From NCBI RefSeq assembly GCF_029223485.1, contig NZ_JARHTP010000035.1, positions 1 through 64,000 on the forward strand: 64,000 nt of DNA, given 5' to 3'. The translations under genes and the position numbers were made by a program. The DNA is from Streptomyces coacervatus. GTDB taxonomy: Bacteria; Actinomycetota; Actinomycetes; Streptomycetales; Streptomycetaceae. The notes beneath the pieces are model-generated. The model saw only the letters and a program-made list of their open reading frames with translations. It did no database searches and was not told where the DNA came from. The stretch's first letter is position 1; the number at the start of each line of letters is the position of its first letter. This document shows positions 31,549-40,729 of this stretch, piece after piece.

Positions 31549-34328
31549 CTGCTTGCCTCCTCGACAGTGCCCCCCGTGATTTCTTCGGATACGGCCGGTT
31601 CGGTGGCCGGCACCTCGTTCTGGGCCGTCTGTTCGGCGATCTCCGCCTCTACGGCGCGGTAGCCGGCCTGGGCGCCGCTGCGGAAGCCGCCGAGGCGTCG
31701 GCGGAGTGCTTCTGCGTCTACGGTGCGGGGGCGCTGGGGTGCGGCCTGGGTTTGTTCGGTGAGCTTGGGGGTGCGCTTGGGGAGGCCCTTGGTGGTGAGT
31801 TGCTCGTCCTCGGCGCGTTCGTGTTCCGTCTCGGCTTCGCCTTCGACGGATGTGGTCCCACCCGCACCACCCGTTTCCCCATCGTCGTCGGGTGCGGGTG
31901 GCCCCTGTGGGGCTTCCTCGCCGTCGGCGGCTGCGGGCTGGGGGTGGGACGGCTCTGGGGCCGTCGCCTGGAGCGGGTCCCGGTCCGTCGCCTGGTGCGG
32001 TACCAGGAGCTCCATCGTGGTCTCCGCCGGAGCCGCCTCGTGCTCGGCCTCCGCGGAGTGACGTACCGCCTTCTCCGCCAGGGCCACCAGCGGATCGGCC
32101 GTCTTCAGGCGGCCGTGCAGCTCGTTGGAGTTGGCCTCGGCGTCGGCTCCCGGGAGGGAGAACGTGAGCGTTCCGCCGGTCGCCGGTGCGGACGACGACG
32201 GGACCGCGGCGGACGGGGCCGCCGCCAGCAGGGCGTTCGGGAGGACCACCACCGCTGCGACGCCGCCCTGCTTCTGTTCGCGCAGCTGGACGCGGACGCC
32301 GTGGCGGTGGGCGAGGCGGGCGACGACGTAGAGGCCGAGGCCCAGGCCCTCCTCGCCCTCCTGGTCGTAGGGGGACTCGGGGTCGAACTCGGCCAGGCGG
32401 GTGTTGAGGCGGGTCATGCGCTCGGCGGTCATGCCGATGCCCTCGTCCTGGACGGAGAGCATGACCTCGCCGTTCTCCAGGAGCCAGCCGGAGACCTCGA
32501 CCGGCAGGTCCGGCGGGGAGAACGAGGTGGCGTTCTCCATCAGTTCGGCCAGCAGGTGGGAGAGGTCGTCCGCGGCGAAGCCCGCGACATGCGCGTGCGG
32601 CGGCAGCACGGCGATGCGGACGCGCTCGTAGCGCTCGATCTCGCTGACCGCGGCGCGGACGACGTCGACGAGCGGGACGGGCCCCGCGTGCTGCTGGACG
32701 TGCTCCGTGCCGGCCAGGACCAGGAGGTTCTCGCTGTGGCGGCGCATGACCGTCGCGAAGTGGTCGAGCTTGAAGAGGGTGGCGAGGCGGTCGGGGTCCT
32801 GCTCGCGCTCCTCCAGGCTCTCGATGACGGCGAGTTGGCGCTCGACCAGACCGAGGGTGCGCAGCGAGAGGTTCACGAACGTGCCGCCGATGCTCTCGCG
32901 CAGCCGCTCCAACTGGGCGGCGGACTCGGCGAGTTCGGTGCGCAGCTGCTCGCGGGCGTCGGCCATCTTCTGGCGCTGGCCGACCAGGTGTTTGCGGTCG
33001 GCCTCCAGGGTGACGATGCGCTCGCCCAGAGCGGCAGCGTGTGCATGCAGGGCGTTGACGGAGCGGACGACCTGCGCGAACTCGTCGTTGCGACCGGTGA
33101 AGGTGACCGGTTCCTCGGCGGCCGGGTCCGCCGCCTCGGCAAGGCGGGCCGAACCCCGGCGCAGCACGGAGAGCGGGCGGGTGAGGGTGCGGGCCATCGC
33201 CGTGGCGATACCGACGGCGAGCAGCATCAGCGCGCCGAGGACGGCGATACGCAGCTCCAGCGCGCTGACGTCGTCGTCGCGCAGCCGGGCGAGGTCCTTG
33301 GTGCGGCGGTCGTACAGGGCGGACTCCGCGCCGCGCATCGCGTCGATACGGGCGGAGAGCGCGGCGTCGAGCTTCGAGGCGCTGGTGCCGAGTTCGGAGG
33401 CGGAGAACGTCGGCTGGTCGGTGAGCGCGGCGAGGTACTTCTCGGCGGAGTTGACCTCGGAGCCGGTGACCGTGGAGTCGTACGACGTGCGGGCGGCCTC
33501 GGTCGCCGTGTCGTGGAAGTCGGCCAGGGCCGCATCCGAGCGCAGCCGGGCCTGCTGGGCGGCGGCGGTCAGTGTGTCCCGCTGCTTGGTGTCGGCGGCC
33601 GAGGAGGTGGTGGCCGTGGTCGGCAGGCCGGTGACGGGGCTGATGACCGTCTGGGTCGACGCCGGTACGTTGAGGGCCGCCAGGAGCAGGCCGCGGGCGG
33701 CGGCGGACTGCTGCACGGCGGAGTCCAGCTCGGCGAGGGCGTACGCGCCCGATCCGGCCCGGGGCGGCATCTGCTGCGCCAGCTGCTCGGCGAGACCGTG
33801 CAGTTCGGTGATGGCGGCGGAGTAGGCGTCGTGCGCCTGCAGGGCGTCGCTCTTGCCGGTGAGCGCGGAGCGGCGCAGCGCGGCGATGCCGTCGAGATCG
33901 CCGCGCAGGGCGGCGGGCGTGTCGGTGTTCTCCCGCAGCGCCTCGACCTGCCGGTCGACGCGGGCACTGGACTGCTCGGCGGGCGCCTTGGACTTGGGCC
34001 GACCGGCGGCGATGTAGGACGTCACCTCGTCCCGCTCGTCGGCGAGCGAATGAGCCAGGGCCAGGGCGTCCTGGGTCTGCCCGGCGAGCGTCACCAGGTT
34101 CTGGGAGTCGTTGAGCTGCCCGGAGGCGGTGAGGACGGAGGGGACGCCGGCCCCGGCTATGGCGGCGGCCACCACGGCCACGGCGACGACGAGCCGGTTG
34201 CGGACGTGGGTGGGCCGGCCCTTGCCGGTGGTGATGCCGGTGCTGCCGGGCGTGCGCTCCGCGCCCGCTGCGGGATCCGTCTGCTTGCCTGTGCGACGAG
34301 GCCGCGTCTTCTGCACCGGTGCTCGCAT
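31545..34328 (-). CDS. cvnA: CvnA-type sensor histidine-kinase-like ATPase
   Basis: 927 residues. Membrane segments near 40-60 and 365-390 flank a nitrate-sensor-like helical extracellular domain (S-L-A-D-E-R-D-E-V, S-A-A-A-R-G-L-L-L). HAMP and a helical linker follow, then a GHKL ATPase lobe (L-A-E-L-M-E-N-A-T-S-F-S-P-P, D-E-G-I-G-M, G-L-G-L-Y-V-V). The last 220 residues are Glu/Pro/Ala-rich and probably disordered. It is the first gene of the conservon; the 365-bp gap 34329-34693 upstream holds its control region. Confidence 0.9.
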   Translation of the reverse strand: MRAPVQKTRPRRTGKQTDPAAGAERTPGSTGITTGKGRPTHVRNRLVVAVAVVAAAIAGAGVPSVLTASGQLNDSQNLVTLAGQTQDALALAHSLADERDEVTSYIAAGRPKSKAPAEQSSARVDRQVEALRENTDTPAALRGDLDGIAALRRSALTGKSDALQAHDAYSAAITELHGLAEQLAQQMPPRAGSGAYALAELDSAVQQSAAARGLLLAALNVPASTQTVISPVTGLPTTATTSSAADTKQRDTLTAAAQQARLRSDAALADFHDTATEAARTSYDSTVTGSEVNSAEKYLAALTDQPTFSASELGTSASKLDAALSARIDAMRGAESALYDRRTKDLARLRDDDVSALELRIAVLGALMLLAVGIATAMARTLTRPLSVLRRGSARLAEAADPAAEEPVTFTGRNDEFAQVVRSVNALHAHAAALGERIVTLEADRKHLVGQRQKMADAREQLRTELAESAAQLERLRESIGGTFVNLSLRTLGLVERQLAVIESLEEREQDPDRLATLFKLDHFATVMRRHSENLLVLAGTEHVQQHAGPVPLVDVVRAAVSEIERYERVRIAVLPPHAHVAGFAADDLSHLLAELMENATSFSPPDLPVEVSGWLLENGEVMLSVQDEGIGMTAERMTRLNTRLAEFDPESPYDQEGEEGLGLGLYVVARLAHRHGVRVQLREQKQGGVAAVVVLPNALLAAAPSAAVPSSSAPATGGTLTFSLPGADAEANSNELHGRLKTADPLVALAEKAVRHSAEAEHEAAPAETTMELLVPHQATDRDPLQATAPEPSHPQPAAADGEEAPQGPPAPDDDGETGGAGGTTSVEGEAETEHERAEDEQLTTKGLPKRTPKLTEQTQAAPQRPRTVDAEALRRRLGGFRSGAQAGYRAVEAEIAEQTAQNEVPATEPAVSEEITGGTVEEASS

Positions 34329-34386
34329 TCCTGACTCGTGATACTCATGGGCCCGGGTGACGCTCCGTCAACTGACGTCGACCGTG

Positions 34387-34401
34387 CGTACTCCGAGTAC
34401 G
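34387..34401. promoter_or_regulatory. candidate operator palindrome upstream of cvnA
   Basis: CGTACTC-C-GAGTACG is a perfect 7-1-7 inverted repeat 59 bases upstream of the cvnA start. It is extended by ACCG on the left and by GGT on the right. It could bind a dimeric regulator. No matching known motif is recognised; the remainder of the gap 34329-34693 shows nothing else. Confidence 0.3.
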
Positions 34402-34693
34402 GTGCCGACCCTCCCAGTGCCGGTGGGCAGTGGACGAGCATCACCTGACCCGCCACCCGAAGGAGTGAACCCCGGAGGAGAGTTGGCGGGCAAGTTCCTC
34501 GGGGGCGTTCAGCGACCTTGTGCGGCGGGCCGGTTGGACGTCCGCGCCGGGCGGTGGCAGTATTCGCCGACACGCCTTCCCGGAAGCATGGATTCCACCC
34601 CAAACCAGGCGTCTGACCTGCGCGGGTGCGTCAATTCGGCGACCAATGCCAGCCTTTGGCGAACCTTGTGAAGACGTCGTGCAGACTGGCCGA

Positions 34694-35482
34694 ATGCGTA
34701 CGGAACTTGTTTCGGAGCCCGGCGATCCCACCCGCCCCAACGAGGACTTCGCCGCGGCGGCCCTGCCCGCTTCCGGTCAGGGCGGCGCACTGGTCGTCCT
34801 GGACGGAGTGACGCCACCGCGCGGCGGGACCGGCTGTCTGCATTCGGTCCCCTGGTACACGGCCCGCCTGGGCGGCACCCTGACCGAACTGACCGTTTCC
34901 CTCCCGGATGTTCCGCTGCAGGAGGCCCTCGCACGAGCCATCGCGCGTACGGCCGAGGCCCATGCCGAGACCTGTGACCTTTCTCACCCACGCACCCCAC
35001 AGGCAACGGCGGTCGTGGCGCGGTGGGGCCTGGAGAGGGTCGAATACCTGGTCCTGTCGGACTCGGCCCTGCTGGTGGACTCGCAGGAGGGCACGGTCAC
35101 GGCCCTCCTGGACGACCGCCTGTCCCGGCTGCCGCGGTCCGCCCTGGCGACCGACGCCCTGGTGGACTCCACCGTCCGCAACAAGGAGGGCGGCTTCTTC
35201 ACGGCGGCCGCGGATCCGTCGGTGGCGGAGCGGGCGGTGACGGGGGTGCTGCCTCGTGCGGAGGTGCGTGCGCTGGCCGCGCTGACGGATGGGGCCACCC
35301 GCTGGGTGGAGAAGTTCCGGGAAGGGAGCTGGGAGGACTGCTTCCGGCTGGTACGGAAGGAGGGGGCCGGGGCGCTCGTGGAGCGGGTGCGGGCGCTGGA
35401 ACGGGCCGACAGCGAGGCACGGACGTACCTGCGGCGGAGCAAGACGCACGACGACGCGTCGGTGGTGTACGTGGAGCTGTGA
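34694..35482 (+). CDS. PP2C-like Ser/Thr phosphatase-fold protein
   Basis: 262 residues from ATG 34694. The start T-R-P-N-E-D-F and V-V-L-D-G-V match metal-binding motifs of PP2C (N-E-D and D-G), and the end H-D-D-A-S-V-V-Y-V matches the last PP2C aspartate motif. S-H-P-R-T-P-Q-A-T lies in the core. The fold is that of metal-dependent phosphatases, though shorter and divergent. Substrate unknown; it is divergent from the conservon operon and convergent with the MarR gene. Confidence 0.78.
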   Translation: MRTELVSEPGDPTRPNEDFAAAALPASGQGGALVVLDGVTPPRGGTGCLHSVPWYTARLGGTLTELTVSLPDVPLQEALARAIARTAEAHAETCDLSHPRTPQATAVVARWGLERVEYLVLSDSALLVDSQEGTVTALLDDRLSRLPRSALATDALVDSTVRNKEGGFFTAAADPSVAERAVTGVLPRAEVRALAALTDGATRWVEKFREGSWEDCFRLVRKEGAGALVERVRALERADSEARTYLRRSKTHDDASVVYVEL

Positions 35483-35499
35483 CGCCCGCGCCCCGCGTC

Positions 35500-35991
35500 C
35501 TACCTCTCCATCCCCCGGTTCAACTGCCCCAGCAACCGGGCAAGTTCAGCCACCTCACGCCGGTCCCAATGGGCCAGCTGGCTGACATACCGCCCCCGTC
35601 GCGCCTCGCGCACCTTGCCGACACGGTTGTGGCCCTCATCGGTGAGATGGACCAGCCAGGCCCGGCCGTCCGCCGGGTCGGGCTCGCGCGCGACCAGGCC
35701 CAGATCCTCCAGGGCGCGCAGCTGGCGGGACATGGTGGCCTTGCCGACACCGATGTAGGCGGCGAGCTCCGTGGCCCGCTGGCGACCGCACTCGTCGAGG
35801 CGCACGAGGAGGCCGTACGCGGCGGACTCCAGGTCGGGGTGGACCTCGCGGGCCATCTCGCCCTGGCTGGCCCGGGCGCGCCGCAGCAGGACCGTCAGTT
35901 CGCGCTCCAGGGACAGGTACTCCGGATCCGCACCACTCGGCGCCGTCCCCGACGGGAGTCGGCGCTCGTCCCCGTTTCCGCCTTCGTGCAC
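35500..35991 (-). CDS. MarR-family transcriptional regulator
   Basis: 163 residues. Winged HTH: A-T-E-L-A-A-Y-I-G-V-G-K-A-T-M-S-R-Q-L-R-A-L-E near residues 75-97, followed by the wing E-P-D-P-A-D-G-R-A-W. Flanking helices for dimerisation. GTG start at 35991. It sits between a PP2C-like and a lysozyme gene; target genes unknown. Confidence 0.9.
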   Translation of the reverse strand: MHEGGNGDERRLPSGTAPSGADPEYLSLERELTVLLRRARASQGEMAREVHPDLESAAYGLLVRLDECGRQRATELAAYIGVGKATMSRQLRALEDLGLVAREPDPADGRAWLVHLTDEGHNRVGKVREARRGRYVSQLAHWDRREVAELARLLGQLNRGMER

Positions 35992-36192
35992 GTCAGCCCC
36001 TGCCTCGGTTTCCCGTTCCTGAAAGTTTCCGCCAAACGCCGCCGTCGCCGCAGCTCCGCCAGTATTTCGCAGGGCTAGACCAACGGCAGCCTCCGGCCCC
36101 TCTTCCCACCGGCTCTTCTACGTGCGTAGCTTCCTTACCAGGGATTTGCCGGCATGCCCACGCCGGCATCACCGAGCCTTCGGAGGCACGCC

Positions 36193-37017
36193 ATGCCCGT
36201 GCACAGACCCGGATCGGTACGCCCCCGGCACCGCACTCTCGCCGGGCTCCTGCTCGCCGCCCTCTCCCTCGCCCTGCCGTTCGCCGCCCCGGCCTCCGCC
36301 GCCACCCACCCGCCCCGCGGCTCCGCCCACATGGGCATGGGCGTCCTCGCCCACGACGGCCGGCACGGCACCCCCGCCCCCACCGCCGCCACCCAGACCG
36401 AGGGCGTGGACGTCTCCGGCTACCAGGGCAATGTCGACTGGTCGACCCTATGGAGCAGCGGGGTCAAGTGGGCCTACACCAAGGCGACGGAAGGCACGTA
36501 CTACACGAACCCCTACTTCGCCCAGCAGTACAACGGCTCCTACAACGTCGGCATGATCCGCGGCGCCTACCACTTCGCCACCCCCGACACCACCAGCGGC
36601 GCCACCCAGGCCAACTACTTCGTCGACCACGGCGGCGGCTGGTCCAAGGACGGAAAGACGCTGCCGGGCACTCTCGACATCGAATGGAATCCGTACGGCG
36701 CCGAGTGCTACGGCAAGTCGGCCAGTGCGATGGTCGGCTGGATCTCCGACTTCCTGAGCACGTACAAAGCACGTACGGGACGGGATGCCGTGATCTACAC
36801 GGCCACCAGCTGGTGGACCGACTGCACGGGGAACTACGCGGGCTTCGCCTCGGCCGACCCACTGTGGATCGCGCGGTACGCGTCGGACGTGGGGACGCTG
36901 CCGGCGGGGTGGTCCTACCAGACCATGTGGCAGTACACCTCGTCCGGTCCGACCGTCGGCGACCACGACAAGTTCAATGGGGCGCTGGACCGGGTGCAGG
37001 CACTGGCCAACGGCTAG
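36193..37017 (+). CDS. GH25 lysozyme (secreted N,O-muramidase-type)
   Basis: 274 residues from ATG 36193, with CGGAGG six bases before. Signal peptide near 10-37 ending A-S-A-A-T. Catalytic-type motifs: V-D-V-S-G-Y-Q-G-N-V-D-W near residue 77 and T-L-D-I-E-W-N near 158 (catalytic Asp and Glu), W-I-A-R-Y near 225. The end reads N-G-A-L-D-R-V-Q-A-L-A-N-G. A second, diverged copy of these last 13 codons with its own stop occurs at 37092-37133. Confidence 0.92.
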   Translation: MPVHRPGSVRPRHRTLAGLLLAALSLALPFAAPASAATHPPRGSAHMGMGVLAHDGRHGTPAPTAATQTEGVDVSGYQGNVDWSTLWSSGVKWAYTKATEGTYYTNPYFAQQYNGSYNVGMIRGAYHFATPDTTSGATQANYFVDHGGGWSKDGKTLPGTLDIEWNPYGAECYGKSASAMVGWISDFLSTYKARTGRDAVIYTATSWWTDCTGNYAGFASADPLWIARYASDVGTLPAGWSYQTMWQYTSSGPTVGDHDKFNGALDRVQALANG

Positions 37018-37091
37018 GACAACGCCCCCCGGCTGGGGGTCCGGGGGCCCGCGGCGGAGCCGCAGATGTCACAGCCCCCGGGAAATGCAGC

Positions 37092-37133
37092 AATGGGGCG
37101 CTGGACCGGGTCGTCGCCCTCGCCAACGGCTGA
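37092..37133 (+). repeat. diverged second copy of the lysozyme C-terminal codons
   Basis: Fourteen codons including TGA encode N-G-A-L-D-R-V-V-A-L-A-N-G and match the lysozyme gene end at 36976-37017. Several third-position and two-codon differences show that it is not a fresh duplicate. The 74 bp between contains GGGGGTCCGGGGG, a core of the family A dispersed repeat. Confidence 0.7.
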
Positions 37134-37150
37134 CCTCCCCACGTACGGCG

Positions 37151-37185
37151 AAGGCCCGGGTCTCCCTCACGAAAACCCGGGCCTT
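37151..37185 (+). terminator. intrinsic terminator after the lysozyme gene
   Basis: Perfect 11-bp stem AAGGCCCGGGT / ACCCGGGCCTT with a 13-base loop, followed by CTCCTAT. It lies between the convergent lysozyme and lon genes and may serve both directions. Confidence 0.8.
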
Positions 37186-37205
37186 CTCCTATCCGATGGC
37201 GTCCG

Positions 37206-39620
37206 TCACGCCGCCACCGGAACCTCCGGCCTCGCGTCGCTCGTGGCGGGCGCGAGTGCCAGCTCCAGGACCTGGCGGACGTCCGTGACGGCGTGGACGT
37301 CGAGCTTGTCCAGCACCTCCGTGGGGACGTCGTCCAGGTCGGCCTCATTGCGCTTCGGGATGATCACCGTGGTGACGCCCGCCCGGTGTGCGGCGAGCAG
37401 CTTCTGCTTCACGCCGCCGATGGGCAGGACGCGGCCGGTCAGCGAGACCTCGCCGGTCATCGCCACGTCCGTACGGACCAGCCGGCCGGAGAGCAGTGAC
37501 GCCAGTGCCGTCGTCATCGTGACGCCCGCGCTCGGGCCGTCCTTCGGGACCGCGCCCGCCGGGAAGTGGATGTGCACTCCACGGTCCTTCAGGTCGGCGA
37601 CGGGGAGCTCCAGCTCCGCGCCGTGCGAGCGGAGGAAGGACAGGGCGATCTGCGCGCTCTCCTTCATCACGTCGCCCAGCTGGCCCGTCAGCGTCAGGCC
37701 CGCCGCGCCCGTCTCCGGATCGGCGAGGGACGCCTCCACGAAGAGGACGTCTCCGCCCGCTCCCGTGACCGCGAGGCCCGTCGCCACGCCCGGGACCGCC
37801 GTGCGGCGCTCCGCCGGGTCCTGGGCGGACTCGGGCACGTGGTGCGGGCGGCCGATCAGGGCCCGCAGGTCGGCGTCCGTGATGGTGAACGGCAGCTCCC
37901 GGTCGCCCAGTTCGTGCTGGGCCGCGACCTTGCGGAGCAGACGGGCGATGGAGCGCTCCAGGGTGCGGACGCCGGCCTCGCGCGTGTACTCACCGGCCAG
38001 CTTGCGCAGGGCGCTCTCGTCCAGCGTCACCTCGTCCTTGTCCAGGCCCGCCCGCTCCAGCTGGCGCGGGAGCAGGTGGTCGCGGGCGATGACGACCTTC
38101 TCGTCCTCGGTGTAGCCGTCCAGGCGGACCAGCTCCATACGGTCGAGCAGGGCCTCCGGGATGGCCTCCAGGACGTTGGCCGTGGCGAGGAACACCACGT
38201 CGCTCAGGTCGAGTTCGACCTCCAGGTAGTGGTCACGGAAGGTGTGGTTCTGCGCCGGGTCCAGGACCTCCAGGAGGGCCGCCGCGGGGTCGCCGCGGAA
38301 GTCCGAGCCCACCTTGTCGATCTCGTCCAGCAGGACCACCGGGTTCATGGACCCGGCTTCCTTGATCGCCCGGACGACACGGCCGGGCAGCGCACCCACA
38401 TACGTACGCCGGTGCCCGCGGATCTCCGCCTCGTCCCGCACGCCACCGAGGGCGACGCGGACGAACTTGCGGCCCATGGCGTGCGCGACGGACTCGCCGA
38501 GCGAGGTCTTGCCGACGCCGGGCGGGCCGACGAGGGCGAGTACGGCACCTCCGCGCCGGCCGCCGATGACGCCCAGCCCACGGTCCGTGCGGCGCTTGCG
38601 CACAGCCAGGTACTCGGTGATGCGCTCCTTCACGTCCTCCAGACCGGCGTGCTCGGCGTCGAGGATCGCCTTGGCGCCCTGGATGTCGTAGGCGTCCTCG
38701 GTGCGCTCGTTCCAGGGGAGTTCGAGGACGGTGTCCAGCCAGGTGCGGATCCAGGAGCCCTCGGGCGACTGGTCGGAGGACCGCTCCAGCTTGTCGACCT
38801 CCTTCAGCGCCGCTTCCCGTACCTTCTCCGGCAGGTCGGCCGCCTCCACGCGGGCGCGGTAGTCGTCGGACTCCTCGCCGTCCTGCTCGCCGTTCAGCTC
38901 GCGCAGTTCCTTGCGTACGGCCTCCAGCTGGCGGCGGAGCAGGAACTCGCGCTGCTGCTTGTCGACGCCCTCCTGGACGTCCTTGGCGATGGTCTCGGCG
39001 ACATCCTGCTCGGCGAGGTGGTCGCGCAGAAGCTGGGTGGCGAGCTTGAGGCGGGCGACCGGGTCGACGGTCTCCAGCAGTTCGATCTTCTGGTCGGTGG
39101 TCAGGAAGGGCGAGTAACCGGAGTTGTCGGCCAGGGCTGAGACATCGTCGATGGCCTGCACCCGGTCGACCACCTGCCAGGCGCCGCGCTTGCGCAGCCA
39201 GGCGGTGGCGAGGGCCTTGTACTCCTTGACAAGTTCGGAGACGTGACCGGGCAGCGGCTCGGGCACGCTCTCGTCGATCCTCGTCCCCTCGACCCACAGC
39301 GCCGCGCCCGGGCCGGTGGTGCCGGCGCCGATCCGCACCCGGCCGCGGGCGCGGATGAGGGCGCCCGGGTCACCGTCGGCGAGCCGGCCGACCTGCTCCA
39401 CGGTGCCGAGCACACCCGTGCCCGGGTATGTGCCGTCGATGCGTGGCACCAGCAGGACCTTCGGCCTTCCCGGCTCGGACCGGGCGGCGGCCTGGGCGGC
39501 CTCCACCGCGGCGCGTACATCGGTGTCGTTGAGGTCCAGCGGAACCACCATTCCGGGCAGCACGACCTCGTCGTCGAGCGGCAGCACGGGCAGGGTGAGC
39601 GGTGTGGACGTCGAAGCCAT
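37206..39620 (-). CDS. lon: ATP-dependent Lon protease
   Basis: 804 residues. N-terminal LON substrate-binding domain (L-P-V-L-P-L-D-D-E-V-V-L-P-G-M near 12), a coiled region, then AAA+ with Walker A G-P-P-G-V-G-K-T-S near 380 and Walker B L-L-D-E-I-D-K near 443. The C-terminal protease domain has the catalytic serine in P-K-D-G-P-S-A-G-V-T and the lysine in K-Q-K-L-L-A. Start ATG 39620 is preceded by GGAGGGTAGATC. It degrades misfolded and short-lived regulatory proteins in the cytoplasm. An HspR-type operator lies just upstream. Confidence 0.96.
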   Translation of the reverse strand: MASTSTPLTLPVLPLDDEVVLPGMVVPLDLNDTDVRAAVEAAQAAARSEPGRPKVLLVPRIDGTYPGTGVLGTVEQVGRLADGDPGALIRARGRVRIGAGTTGPGAALWVEGTRIDESVPEPLPGHVSELVKEYKALATAWLRKRGAWQVVDRVQAIDDVSALADNSGYSPFLTTDQKIELLETVDPVARLKLATQLLRDHLAEQDVAETIAKDVQEGVDKQQREFLLRRQLEAVRKELRELNGEQDGEESDDYRARVEAADLPEKVREAALKEVDKLERSSDQSPEGSWIRTWLDTVLELPWNERTEDAYDIQGAKAILDAEHAGLEDVKERITEYLAVRKRRTDRGLGVIGGRRGGAVLALVGPPGVGKTSLGESVAHAMGRKFVRVALGGVRDEAEIRGHRRTYVGALPGRVVRAIKEAGSMNPVVLLDEIDKVGSDFRGDPAAALLEVLDPAQNHTFRDHYLEVELDLSDVVFLATANVLEAIPEALLDRMELVRLDGYTEDEKVVIARDHLLPRQLERAGLDKDEVTLDESALRKLAGEYTREAGVRTLERSIARLLRKVAAQHELGDRELPFTITDADLRALIGRPHHVPESAQDPAERRTAVPGVATGLAVTGAGGDVLFVEASLADPETGAAGLTLTGQLGDVMKESAQIALSFLRSHGAELELPVADLKDRGVHIHFPAGAVPKDGPSAGVTMTTALASLLSGRLVRTDVAMTGEVSLTGRVLPIGGVKQKLLAAHRAGVTTVIIPKRNEADLDDVPTEVLDKLDVHAVTDVRQVLELALAPATSDARPEVPVAA

Positions 39621-39642
39621 GATCTACCCTCCGGCAGTCAAG

Positions 39643-39661
39643 TTGAGTTATGCCGACTCAA
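39643..39661. promoter_or_regulatory. HAIR-type HspR operator upstream of lon
   Basis: TTGAGT-TATGCCG-ACTCAA, an inverted repeat with a 7-base spacer, 23 bp upstream of the lon ATG. It matches the HAIR consensus CTTGAGT-N7-ACTCAAG except for the outermost base on each side. HspR repression of lon in Streptomyces is established knowledge. Heat shock would relieve repression. Confidence 0.8.
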
Positions 39662-39732
39662 TGCACGGCGCTCCGCGAATGTTCCCGGGGTGACGTTCGC
39701 TGTCAGCGATCGGGCGGTGACGTGGGCGTTTG

Positions 39733-39804
39733 CCGGGGGCTGCCGCCCCCGGACCCCCGCTTTCGGCCCTTGAGGGGCCTCGTCCTCAAACGCCGGACGG
39801 GCTG
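39733..39804 (-). repeat. dispersed GC-rich repeat, family A, copy 2 (inverted)
   Basis: Read on the minus strand it begins CAGCCCGTCCGGCGTTTGAG and contains GGGGGTCCGGGGGCGG, as the copy at 8378-8442 does. It directly abuts the start of the decayed sulfatase. Confidence 0.75.
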
Positions 39805-40729
39805 AAATGCATCCGCAACGCCGTTCACAGGAACGGGCCGCAGACTTCAAGCTCGTTCAGGATCGCGGGGGCCGCCGTGGTGGCAGCAGGGGCTGCCGTG
39901 CCCCTCGTGGCGCGGGCGGCGGGCGGCGCGAACCCCGCACCGACCCCGTCCCCGACCCCGACCCCGAGTCGCCGGGCCAGCTCCGACCACCGGCCCAACA
40001 TCCTCTTCGTCCTCACCGACGACCAGCCGAAGGAGACGGACTGGGCGCTCCCCCGAACCCTCGACTGGCTCGGCGGGAACGGCGTCACCTTCGGCCGCGC
40101 CCACTCCGACACCCCGCTCTGCGCACCCTCCAGGGCCTCGATCATGTCGGGCCGCTACGCCCACAACCACGGCGTCCTGGACACCCGGCACCCGTACCAC
40201 CTGGACCAACGCACCACCGTGCAGCGCCGGTTGCACGAGGCCGGCTACCGCACGGGCCTGTTCGGCAAGTACCTCAACTTCTGGCGCACCGGCGACAACC
40301 CGCCGCACTTCGACGAATGGCTGCTTGCACGAACTGAACGTCCCGGAGCAGCGGTACGCGCGCGTGCCCGTCTGGGCGGGGCAACCGTCCGTCTTTGTGC
40401 CGTACCGACCGAGCCTGGAGGTGCCCTTCCAACTGTCCTGGCCGGACGGCGGCTTCGGCTCGGGCAGCGGCGACGACCGGCTCACCGGCCACATCGACAT
40501 CGCGCCCACCTTCCTGGCCGCGGCCGGCCTCACCCCGGACACCCCGCACGACGGCCGCCCGAAGGGCAGTGGTGAGGTGGTCTTCCGGGAGTACTACGAC
40601 CTCGCGAAGGACCCCTACCAGCTCAGCAACCGGCTGCACGGGGCGAGCCGGGAGCAGGAGCGCAGGCTCGGGGTGGCGAGGCCGGCCGAGCAGCTGGCGA
40701 CCGCCCGGCGGGCGGACAACAGCGCTTAG
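39805..40729 (+). pseudogene. sulfatase, decayed (missing start, deletion and frameshift)
   Basis: The first block (to about 40324) has a signal-peptide-like stretch without a start codon. It continues with N-I-L-F-V-L-T-D-D-Q-P and the formylglycine site C-A-P-S-R-A-S-I-M-S-G-R, and ends at H-F-D-E-W. A second block from 40325 in another frame has G-H-I-D-I-A-P-T-F-L-A-A-A-G-L and E-Y-Y-D-L-A-K-D-P-Y-Q-L, which belong to the sulfatase C-terminus. At least two internal stretches are missing compared with the usual length of about 480-500. The catalytic cysteine remains but the protein cannot fold normally. Confidence 0.8.

Noticed and set aside
31752..34334. Long plus-strand open frame opposite cvnA
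   Set aside because: Shadow of the conservon kinase gene, without domain motifs.
37018..37133. A second lysozyme gene
   Set aside because: Only 14 terminal codons are present; no catalytic region.
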